Of a stretch of DNA of 11,815 nt, positions 5,601 to 11,815 are shown in pieces. Within the stretch, counting starts at the first letter, position 1. Each line of letters begins with the position of its first letter. Position numbers and translations under genes: made by a program. Source of the stretch: Chloroflexota bacterium (GTDB lineage Bacteria; Chloroflexota; Anaerolineae; JAADDB01); contig JAADDB010000216.1 in NCBI GenBank assembly GCA_013154135.1, positions 1-11,815 of the forward strand, read 5' to 3'. The notes below the pieces were generated by a model that saw nothing but the letters and a program-made list of their open reading frames with translations, had not been told where the DNA came from and searched no databases.

Positions 5601-7988
5601 ATGCCCCTTGTACTTGCTACGATGGCGCTGGCGTTTGGGGTTTGGCTCGGTTCGCTCCTCTACCCCCTCCTGCCCGAACCGTGTGCCCTCCCCTGGCTCC
5701 GGCTCCTGCACACGACGCGGTGGGGAACCGCGTTCATCGAAGCAGGGGCCTTCCTCCTCCTCCCCTTTTTCGCCCGCGGGGTCCAGAAGCCCCACCGGGT
5801 GCACGCCCGCCTCGCACGCCTCCTCGCCTTCTACATGGGCATCGGCGTCCTCCTCTACACGGCCCATCCCTTCCGCCCCTGCCTCCCCCCCGACCATGTG
5901 GGGACCCTCGCGGCCCACGCCGGACCACGCGGGCGGATGGGCGTTCTCACCGGTACGGTTGTGGGCTGGCCGGAGCAAGGACCCACCCGGGTGCACTACC
6001 GGGTGAGGGCGGAGGAATGGACGGACCTGGAGACACATCAGACACTGCGCGGGGACGTACTCCTGCGGGCGCCCCTCTATCCCCGTTACACATACGGCGA
6101 CCGAATCAGGGCGGTCGGCCGGCTGAGGGAACCGCCCGAGTCCACCTCTTTCAACTACCGAAGGTACCTGGCCCGCCGGGGAATCTTTGCCCTCTTCCAG
6201 GCGGAACGCCTCATCCCCCTGACAACGTCACGGCAGCGCACGTGGCGGGCCCTTCTTTACGCCCTGCGGGAACGCCTCTTCCACACCATCAACGCCATCC
6301 TTCCCGACCCCTACGGCGCGCTGGCCAACGGCATTCTCCTGGGCATCGAGAGCAACATCCCCCGTTCCCTCTACGATGAATTCAACCGGACCGGCACCAG
6401 CCACATCATTGTCATCAGCGGGTTCAACATCTCCATCATCGCGGCCCTTCTCCTGCTCCTCCTGCGGCCCCTGGTGGGCAGGGTGTGGGCCGGGGTGTTG
6501 ACTCTGGTAGGCATTGGCTTGTACGTGATCTTCGTAGGGGCCGACGCGGCCGTTGTCCGTGCCGGGCTGATGGGGATGGTCTACGCCAGCAGTGCCCTTT
6601 TCCGGCGCAGGGGACATGTGCTCAACTCCTTGGCCCTTTCCGCGTTCCTCATGCTGGCGTGGAATCCCCTCACCCTGTGGGATGTGGGGTTCCAACTCTC
6701 ATTCCTGGCCACTTTAGGGCTCATCGTCCTCTACCCGCCCCTTGCGGCCCGAGTCCACGCGCGCGTGCGTCCCCATCTCCCACGCGGCTGGCAATCCCCC
6801 GTCCTGAACCTGCTCAACGAAGCCCTCCTCCTCACCTTTGCCGCTCAGCTCGCCACCGTGCCTCTCATCATCGCCACCTTCGGACGGTTCTCCCTGGTCT
6901 CCCTCCTCACCAACCTCCTCATCCTTCCCGTCCAACCCCTCATCATGATCGGAGGGGGCATCAGTGCCCTGGCCGGCCTCCTCTGGCTCCCCCTGGGGCG
7001 CGCGCTGGCGTGGCTTCCCCTCCTCCCCCTGGTCTGGACCGTCGGCGTTGTCCGCTGGACCGCCCGGTGGTCGTGGGCGTCCGCAGGCATGCCCGCGGGC
7101 ACATGGCTCTGGGTGAGCCTGTACTACAGCGCACTGGCCGCGTACGTGCTCCGTGCCTACCTCCACCTCACGGTCCCGGACCATCCGCCCCTCTGGCGGG
7201 AATTTCCCCGGCCCACGGATGACCGTCTCAGGAGGGTCAAACGCTGGGCCCCCGCGTTCCTCATCCCCCTGCTCCTCCTCGCGATTCGGGCGGAACGCGG
7301 TCCCACACGCCAGACCGTGGCCACCCTCTATCCCGGGGGGCACCTCCTCCTCCAGCGTCCTCCCTGGCAAGTGCTTGTGACCGGACATGGGGTGGAAGGG
7401 GAGATGCCCCACGCGGCCATCTGGATCCTGACGGATACCCGGACCCAATCCCTCCTCCCGCTCCGCGAGGTGTTGGACCGGGAAATGCCCCAACTCGTCC
7501 TCTTGCCGGCTGCGTGTCGGCAAGAGGATGCTTGCCTGGCCCGACTGCGCCCCTTTGTCCAAGCCCTGACACATCGGGGCATCCGTTGGAGCTTCCTCCC
7601 GGTGGCCCAGACCGTGGAGGTGGGCCCCTTCCGCGTGCGCTACCCCGTGTGGGCCGAAGAGGTGCACCCCGTCATCATCCAAGCAGAGGGACAAAGCCTG
7701 CTCCTCCCTCCGAACCTGCCCCTGGAAGTCCAACAAACCCTGGCCGCGCACCCTTCCCCCATCACCCTTTGGCCGCTGCCCTTGCCGCGCGCGGGCACCT
7801 GGCCCGATCCCGCATGGGCCCGACACCTGCGCGGGGCCACACTCCTCCTCCCCGAGGAAAGCACGTACCCGCCGGGCGCATTGCCCCCAGGTGGGGGATC
7901 TGTGGTAACCTATCCTTCGGACCGGCCGTGGCACATTTTTCTGAACCCGTTGCAGGTGGAACAGCGGACGCGGTTCAACGAACGCTGA
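5601..7988 (+). CDS. comEC: ComEC/Rec2-family DNA uptake channel with degenerate C-terminal domain
   Basis: The 795-residue inner-membrane protein belongs to the family that carries single-stranded DNA into the cytoplasm during natural transformation. An N-terminal membrane region (1-90) leads to an OB-like soluble part (~110-205, DUF4131-type). The competence core follows at ~235-525, with TSHIIVISGFNIS (266-278), GADAAVVRAG (313-322) and NPLTLWDVGFQLSFLATLG (355-373). A last hydrophobic segment (~551-562) precedes a 230-residue tail positioned like the usual metallo-beta-lactamase domain. That tail has no HxHxDH; the expected late LLTGD-like strand reads SLLLPPN. AGGAAGG lies 4 bases before the ATG. 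A 194-base gap with no clear promoter precedes it. The two glycosyltransferases follow on the same strand, 46 bases later. Family assignment is firm; whether the cell is naturally competent cannot be judged, since no comEA or pilus genes are here. Confidence 0.93.
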   Translation: MPLVLATMALAFGVWLGSLLYPLLPEPCALPWLRLLHTTRWGTAFIEAGAFLLLPFFARGVQKPHRVHARLARLLAFYMGIGVLLYTAHPFRPCLPPDHVGTLAAHAGPRGRMGVLTGTVVGWPEQGPTRVHYRVRAEEWTDLETHQTLRGDVLLRAPLYPRYTYGDRIRAVGRLREPPESTSFNYRRYLARRGIFALFQAERLIPLTTSRQRTWRALLYALRERLFHTINAILPDPYGALANGILLGIESNIPRSLYDEFNRTGTSHIIVISGFNISIIAALLLLLLRPLVGRVWAGVLTLVGIGLYVIFVGADAAVVRAGLMGMVYASSALFRRRGHVLNSLALSAFLMLAWNPLTLWDVGFQLSFLATLGLIVLYPPLAARVHARVRPHLPRGWQSPVLNLLNEALLLTFAAQLATVPLIIATFGRFSLVSLLTNLLILPVQPLIMIGGGISALAGLLWLPLGRALAWLPLLPLVWTVGVVRWTARWSWASAGMPAGTWLWVSLYYSALAAYVLRAYLHLTVPDHPPLWREFPRPTDDRLRRVKRWAPAFLIPLLLLAIRAERGPTRQTVATLYPGGHLLLQRPPWQVLVTGHGVEGEMPHAAIWILTDTRTQSLLPLREVLDREMPQLVLLPAACRQEDACLARLRPFVQALTHRGIRWSFLPVAQTVEVGPFRVRYPVWAEEVHPVIIQAEGQSLLLPPNLPLEVQQTLAAHPSPITLWPLPLPRAGTWPDPAWARHLRGATLLLPEESTYPPGALPPGGGSVVTYPSDRPWHIFLNPLQVEQRTRFNER

Positions 7989-8034
7989 ACCCGCGGGGCT
8001 GCCCCCGGGGGACCATGGGGGACTGCGACATCTC

Positions 8035-9174
8035 ATGGACAGACCAACCGTCGCCCACATAAAGGATGCCTATTTGCCCAAGTCGGAGACGTTCATCTAC
8101 ACCCTGCTGCGCGCGCACGCCCGCTACCGGCCCATCGTCATCAACCGCTACCCCTCCCAGAACCTGGACATCTTTCCCATCGAGCCCTACTACACGCCGA
8201 CCCGTTGGGGTGGGAGATGGGCCAGCCTGGCGGAACGGTGGTCCCTGCGGACCTTGGGGCGCAGTCCCTTTGTGGAACATGTGGTGAGGAAGGAAGAAGC
8301 AGCTCTCCTTCACGTGCACTTCGGTCAGGTGGGCGCACTGTTCGTCCCCGTGGCCCGACGGACCGGACTCCCCCTGTTGGTCTCCTACTACGGAAAGGAT
8401 GTGTCCGTGTTCCTCCCCCAACCCCGCTGGCAACCGCGCTTTCGGCAACTGTGGCGTCAGGGGGCTGCCCATCTGGTCTTGGGCCCCCACATGGCCGAAG
8501 CCCTCATCGCCCACGGGTGTCCGCGGACACGTGTTCACATCCTCCCCCTGCCCCTCCGGGTGGACCGCATCCCCTTCCACGGGCGCTCGGCGGAACCGGA
8601 CGAACCGATCCGCCTCATCACTGTAGGGCGGCTCATCCCTAAAAAGGGGACGGACATCCTCCTGCGCGCGTTGGCCCTTCTCCCCCGAACCATTCCCTAT
8701 CACCTGTGGATTGTGGGGGATGGCCCTCAGAGGGAGGGGCTACACTACCTGGCCCGATCCCTAGACCTGGAGGACCGGGTCACTTTCCTCGGCTGGCTGT
8801 CCCATGCCCAGGTCATCGAGCGGATGCTCCAGGCTCACATCTTCGTCCTTCCCAGCCGCACGGACCCGGAAACCGGGGAAACGGAAGGCACGCCCACCGT
8901 CCTCCTGGAGGCCATGGCCACCGGCCTTCCTGTGATTGCCACGCGGCACGCGGATATCCCCTTCATCGTCCCGGAGGGGACGGCCGGACTTCTGGTGCCG
9001 GAAGGGGATGTGACGGCCTTGGCCCAGGCCCTGGACGCGCTCCTGAACCGGCCGGACCGGTGGCGTGACATGGGCCGCGCGGGGCGAGAACACGTCCGGC
9101 AACAGCACGATGTGCCCAGGGTGATGGAGCAGCTGGAAGCCATCTACGACCGGGTGAGGGGGTGGGAAACATGA
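8035..9174 (+). CDS. GT4-family glycosyltransferase (first of pair)
   Basis: The 379-residue product is a GT-B fold retaining glycosyltransferase, which moves a sugar from a nucleotide donor onto a polysaccharide or lipid-linked acceptor at the cytoplasmic face. The N-terminal acceptor half has HVHFGQVG (93-100) and SYYGKDVS (117-124), reminiscent of exopolysaccharide enzymes of the AmsK/WcaL kind. The donor half has VGRLIPKKG (197-205), VGDGP (227-231) and the EX7E signature E284/E292 followed by AMATGLPVIAT. All expected parts are present and the length is normal. The ATG at 8035 gives the family's N-terminus; a nearby ATG at 8015 is out of frame. No good Shine-Dalgarno is seen. It overlaps the next glycosyltransferase by ATGA. 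Sugar and acceptor are unknown. Confidence 0.92.
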   Translation: MDRPTVAHIKDAYLPKSETFIYTLLRAHARYRPIVINRYPSQNLDIFPIEPYYTPTRWGGRWASLAERWSLRTLGRSPFVEHVVRKEEAALLHVHFGQVGALFVPVARRTGLPLLVSYYGKDVSVFLPQPRWQPRFRQLWRQGAAHLVLGPHMAEALIAHGCPRTRVHILPLPLRVDRIPFHGRSAEPDEPIRLITVGRLIPKKGTDILLRALALLPRTIPYHLWIVGDGPQREGLHYLARSLDLEDRVTFLGWLSHAQVIERMLQAHIFVLPSRTDPETGETEGTPTVLLEAMATGLPVIATRHADIPFIVPEGTAGLLVPEGDVTALAQALDALLNRPDRWRDMGRAGREHVRQQHDVPRVMEQLEAIYDRVRGWET

Positions 9175-10334
9175 CCGAAGCGCGGAAAACCGTCCTCTTC
9201 GTGGACCACGCGACGGCTTTGGGCGGCGCGGAGCACAGCCTCCTCCTCCTGCTCAAGCACCTGGACCGGACGCGCGTTCAGCCCCATCTGGCCGCGGTGG
9301 AAGGACCCCTCGCGCGGCAAGCCAGGGCCTTGGGGATCCCGGTACACCCGGCTCCCCTGCCCCGACTGCGGGGGTCGCCCACCTGGTTTTGGGACGGGAT
9401 GCAGGGGGTGATGTCCTTGGCCCGGTTAGCCCGGGAGGTGGGCGCGGACGTGCTCTACGGGAACACGGTGCGGGCCAGTGTGTACACCGCGGCCGCGGCT
9501 CGCCTTGTCCGGCGGGATTTCATCTGGCACATGCGCGACTTCTGGCTTTCCGAGACCGAACCCCGCTTTGTCACGGTCGACCGCTGGGGAAAACGCGCGC
9601 TCTGTGCAGCAGCCACCCATGTCATTGCCAATTCCCGGGCCACGGCCCAACATCTCCCCTGCCCGGGACGCGTGACGGTCATTTACAACGGTGTTGAGCT
9701 CTCCCTCTACGACCCGCGCATGGACGGGCTTCCCTTCCGGCAGGCGCACAGCATCCCACGGGACGCGGCCGTAGTGGGTATGGTGGGACGGCTGCGTCCG
9801 TGGAAGGGACAGAAGGTGTTCCTCCGCGTCCTGGCCGCGGTGCAGGCCACACACCCGGATGTGTGGGGGGTCATTGTGGGGGGCACGCCTTTTGGCGTGG
9901 AGGACGCGTATCCCCAGGAGTTGAGGGCCTTGGCCCACACCCTGGGCGTGGCCGACCGGGTCGTGTTCACCGGGCACCTGGAGGATGTGCGTCCGGCGCT
10001 GGCCGCGATGGACCTCCTCGTGCACCCGGGCGATCCGGAGCCCTTCGGCCGGGTGGTCATCGAGGCGATGGCCATGGCCCGACCGGTGGTGGCCTTTGCC
10101 CAGGGCGCGCTGCCCGAAATCCTCCGCCACGGCCAGACCGGGTTCCTGGTCCAGCCCGGGGATGAGGAGGAGATGGTCGCCCATATCCTCCGGCTCCTCC
10201 GGAATCCGGAGCAGGCCCGGCGCATGGGGGAGGAAGCACGACGCCACGTGGAAGCGCGGTTCACCGCGGAACGCACGGCTCGGGAAGTGGAGGCCCTGCT
10301 CCTGGGAGATGGCCGCCGCACGGACCGCGCTTGA
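9171..10334 (+). CDS. GT4-family glycosyltransferase (second of pair)
   Basis: The 387-residue product is another GT-B, family 4 enzyme. The N-terminus carries the GGAEHSLLLL signature (18-27) typical of GT4 acceptor domains. Further on are IYNGVE (171-176), VGRLRPWKG (205-213), EPFGRVVIE with the EX7E pair E290/E298, and AMARPVVAFAQGALPEI. The ATG at 9171 shares bases with the preceding stop (ATGA), with a G-rich ribosome site upstream inside the first gene, so translation is probably coupled and the two enzymes likely act in one pathway. An in-frame GTG at 9162 would add three residues and is less likely. Together with its neighbour this suggests a small surface-polysaccharide or glycolipid locus, but no flippase, polymerase or sugar-nucleotide gene is seen. 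Donor and acceptor are unknown. Confidence 0.92.
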   Translation: MTEARKTVLFVDHATALGGAEHSLLLLLKHLDRTRVQPHLAAVEGPLARQARALGIPVHPAPLPRLRGSPTWFWDGMQGVMSLARLAREVGADVLYGNTVRASVYTAAAARLVRRDFIWHMRDFWLSETEPRFVTVDRWGKRALCAAATHVIANSRATAQHLPCPGRVTVIYNGVELSLYDPRMDGLPFRQAHSIPRDAAVVGMVGRLRPWKGQKVFLRVLAAVQATHPDVWGVIVGGTPFGVEDAYPQELRALAHTLGVADRVVFTGHLEDVRPALAAMDLLVHPGDPEPFGRVVIEAMAMARPVVAFAQGALPEILRHGQTGFLVQPGDEEEMVAHILRLLRNPEQARRMGEEARRHVEARFTAERTAREVEALLLGDGRRTDRA

Positions 10335-10357
10335 GGGCCATACACCATCCTTACCGC

Positions 10358-10386
10358 TTGCTCCCCGGAGGGGGATGGCGTACAAT
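10358..10386 (+). promoter_or_regulatory. Candidate promoter before the translin gene
   Basis: TTGCTC (10358-10363) and TACAAT (10381-10386) are separated by 17 bases. The -10 matches 5 of 6, the -35 only 3 of 6. The spacer contains a TCCCC/GGGGG hairpin (10362-10374). Transcription from about 10393 would give a ~190-nt leader with no credible gene and one clear stem (GGGGC 10527-10531 with GCCCC 10544-10548). Confidence 0.45.
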
Positions 10387-10583
10387 AGCCCATCAAGACA
10401 GGGCGTTTGCCATACTCGTGGGTGGAGGCCGCCATCCGCGCGAAGTTTCTTTCTTGTTCGACGCGAGCACGTCAAAGGCCCACCGAGGCGCGGCCCTGCC
10501 CACCACACAAAACGCTCTTCCGGCATGGGGCGAAAACGTCGAAGCCCCGCGGAGAACACGAAACCCACAAAGGGGGAATGCCC

Positions 10584-11219
10584 GTGACAGCCGTGCAAAC
10601 GATCATAGAGGAAATCCTCCAGCGCCTGGAGGAGAAGAACCAAATTCGGGATGACACCCTACAGCGCTCCCGGGAACTCATCCGCACCTGTGGCCTGGTC
10701 ACTCGTGCGGTCCACCGCCACGAGATGGAGACGGCCGCGCAGCTGCTGGAACAAGCACGCCAGCAAGCGCGGGCCATGGTCCTGCCCCTGAAGGACCACC
10801 CCGACCTCTATTACACGGGGTACACCGGGGATGCCCTCAAGGAATGGGTGGAGGCGGAAGTCCTCTTCGCGATAGTGAACGGACAGGAGTTGCCCCGGCC
10901 GGAGACGTTGGACGTCCCCGACCGTTCGTATCTGGGCGGGCTGGCCGAGGCGGCCACCGAACTCCGCCGGCACATCCTGGACCTGCTGCGTCGCCAGGAG
11001 CTCACCCGGGCCGAGGAGCTCCTCCGGTGGATGGACGACATCTACGACGCGCTCATCCTGGTGGATTACCCGGACGCGATCACCGGCGGATTGCGCCGCG
11101 CGGTGGATGTGCTTCGGGGGGTATTGGAACGCACACGAGGGGATGTGACGCTGACATGGCAACACGAACGTCTCACCCAGGCCTTGTACCGGGCTATGGA
11201 AAGAGGGCTAGGGGAGTAA
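10584..11219 (+). CDS. Translin-family protein (COG2178-like, predicted nucleic-acid binding)
   Basis: The 211-residue all-helical product matches archaeal-type translin proteins: RSRELIRTCG (28-37), YYTGYTGDALKEWVEAEVLF (76-95), a YLGGLAEAATELRR segment (116-129), YDALILVDYPDAITGGLRR (154-172) and DVLRGVLERTRGDVT (175-189). Eukaryotic translin and TRAX assemble into ring-like oligomers that bind RNA or DNA, and TRAX supplies acidic RNase residues. Here E87 and E90 match the ExxE pair position, with further acids at 151-164; activity is inference. I chose the GTG at 10584 because AAAGGGGG ends 7 bases before it; the ATG at 10578 in the same frame is only 1 base from that site and would add two residues. 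The frame is open back to 10407, but the leader codons are not protein-like. It is followed 17 bases later by the Cas4-like membrane protein, probably in one operon. Confidence 0.88.
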   Translation: MTAVQTIIEEILQRLEEKNQIRDDTLQRSRELIRTCGLVTRAVHRHEMETAAQLLEQARQQARAMVLPLKDHPDLYYTGYTGDALKEWVEAEVLFAIVNGQELPRPETLDVPDRSYLGGLAEAATELRRHILDLLRRQELTRAEELLRWMDDIYDALILVDYPDAITGGLRRAVDVLRGVLERTRGDVTLTWQHERLTQALYRAMERGLGE

Positions 11220-11236
11220 CGAGTAAACGACTCATC

Positions 11237-11482
11237 ATGACCAAACGGTGGATACGAGCCAGTGAACTAGCCCGATGGGCATACTGTCACCGAGCATGGT
11301 GGCTTCAGTACGTGCGAGGGCACCCGCCCATGAACAAGGAAGCCCTGGCCCGGGGCCAACGCGCGCACGAATCGTTGGGGCGCGGCGTGCGCCGAGCGGC
11401 ATTGTACCGGGTGTGGGCCTTGCTCCTGGCTGCCCTGGCCCTCATCCTCCTACTTCTCATGATCTGGCTGCTAGGAAGATGA
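11237..11482 (+). CDS. Short Cas4-like N-terminal segment plus membrane helix, nuclease core absent
   Basis: The product is 81 residues. Residues 5-28 (IRASELARWAYCHRAWWLQYV and following) look like the opening of Cas4/Dna2-type PD-(D/E)XK nucleases, where the cysteine (C17 here) is one of four iron-sulphur ligands; GQRAHESLG (40-48) matches the following G/HE region. Instead of the catalytic D-E-K core and the C-terminal cysteines there is a hydrophobic helix (59-79) ending LLGR and a stop. Downstream frames show no continuing nuclease: the next gene begins 31 bases later. So this is either a genuine mini-protein, possibly membrane-tethered, or a truncated gene. The start ATG has no strong ribosome site, so coupling to translin is likely. 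No cas genes or repeats are nearby. Family resemblance is moderately sure; function is unknown. Confidence 0.68.
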   Translation: MTKRWIRASELARWAYCHRAWWLQYVRGHPPMNKEALARGQRAHESLGRGVRRAALYRVWALLLAALALILLLLMIWLLGR

Positions 11483-11513
11483 ACCACTTATCCGGTTGGC
11501 CCATCGTTCCGAT

Positions 11514-11815
11514 ATGATGAACACACGGATGCGTCGGATCCAGCTCATCCTCTTCGTGCTGTTAGTCGCCACATCCATTGTGGCCGTCGCCCACGTGGTC
11601 GCCCTCTGGCAGACATGGGAAGCGCTCCCCGCTCCCACACCGACCATCACCCCGCCCCTCCCCCTCATCCGCGCCCAATTACTGCCCCACATCGACCAGA
11701 AACCCCCCGCCACCCCCACACCCCTCCCGCAACCCACCCCATCCCCGTCACCCACCCCTTCACCGACGCCCACCCCCACGCCCTGGCCCACACCCGACCC
11801 GCGTCTCGTGCGTGT
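11514..11815 (+). CDS. Membrane-anchored protein with Pro/Thr-rich linker, partial at window end
   Basis: One hundred codons are visible and the frame is still open at the window edge. Two consecutive ATGs (11514 and 11517) follow no recognisable Shine-Dalgarno. A short basic N-terminus (R5, R7, R8) and a hydrophobic helix at about 9-31 form a signal anchor with the C-terminus outside. From about residue 39 the protein is low-complexity, rich in Pro, Thr and Ser (APTPT, PTPTPTPWPTP), a typical extracellular linker before a folded domain that lies beyond the window. I cannot name the family; sortases, peptidoglycan hydrolases and other cell-wall proteins share this layout. It starts 31 bases after the Cas4-like gene and probably belongs to the same transcript. 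Confidence 0.7.
   Translation, partial: MMNTRMRRIQLILFVLLVATSIVAVAHVVALWQTWEALPAPTPTITPPLPLIRAQLLPHIDQKPPATPTPLPQPTPSPSPTPSPTPTPTPWPTPDPRLVR
11617..11793 (+). repeat. Low-complexity C-rich tract coding Pro/Thr/Ser linker
   Basis: Irregular CCC/ACC/CCG triplets repeat with few other codons, densest from about 11703 onward. They encode the PT-rich linker of the partial gene. The open frame on the opposite strand (Gly/Val repeats) is a by-product of this composition. Confidence 0.7.

Noticed and set aside
6714..8060. A 448-codon minus-strand frame opposite comEC
   Set aside because: Composition is biased to Gly, Glu, Pro and Arg with no recognisable domain; it lies opposite the conserved ComEC core and tail.
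10407..10583. N-terminal extension of the translin protein from the ATG at 10407
   Set aside because: The added 59 residues are Arg/Pro/Ser-rich, unlike translin, and the purine-rich ribosome site lies just before 10584.
11237..11482. Evidence of a CRISPR-Cas locus from the Cas4-like protein
   Set aside because: No repeats, cas1, cas2 or effector genes are in the window, and the nuclease core is missing. Cas4-like domains are common outside CRISPR.

Overview
The window is GC-rich, densely coded bacterial chromosome. Several genes point to Chloroflexota (Anaerolineae/Thermoflexia-like): a bacterial member of the archaeal-type translin family, a lamin-tail/phospholipase D secreted protein, a short Cas4-like membrane protein, and a divergent ComEC. 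This assignment is inferred from gene content and protein style. No rRNA or other phylogenetic marker is present.

Layout. (1) 23-1930, plus strand: a small conserved-type protein with a CxxC pair, triosephosphate isomerase with a strong Shine-Dalgarno, and a membrane protein with HELSH and a second acidic motif, resembling a site-2-protease-type metalloprotease. A hairpin at 1929-1959 separates this group from (2) a convergent minus-strand gene (1977-3890) for an exported protein with a lamin-tail-like domain and two PLD halves. (3) 3891-4290 is a gene-free, relatively AT-rich stretch. It holds two face-to-face sigma70-type promoters sharing one AT box and a ~350-nt, strongly folded leader that ends at (4) a PLP-dependent serine/alanine-glyoxylate-type aminotransferase (4291-5406), closed by a GC-rich hairpin. 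(5) 5601-10334, plus strand: comEC with a degraded C-terminal metallo-beta-lactamase-like region, then two GT4 glycosyltransferases overlapping by ATGA. (6) 10335-11815: a promoter-like site and leader, a translin-family protein, an 81-residue protein that looks like the first part of a Cas4-like PD-(D/E)XK nuclease fused to a membrane segment and then stops, and the start of a membrane-anchored Pro/Thr-rich protein that runs off the window.

How the genes may work together: TPI and the aminotransferase are central metabolism. The two glycosyltransferases probably act in surface polysaccharide synthesis. ComEC is the DNA-uptake channel. The translin/Cas4-like pair suggests a nucleic-acid role of unknown purpose. 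No CRISPR array, insertion sequence, tRNA or rRNA was seen. The points most worth a second look are the structured leader before the aminotransferase, the nuclease-less Cas4-like membrane mini-protein next to translin, and the missing metal-binding motif in ComEC.
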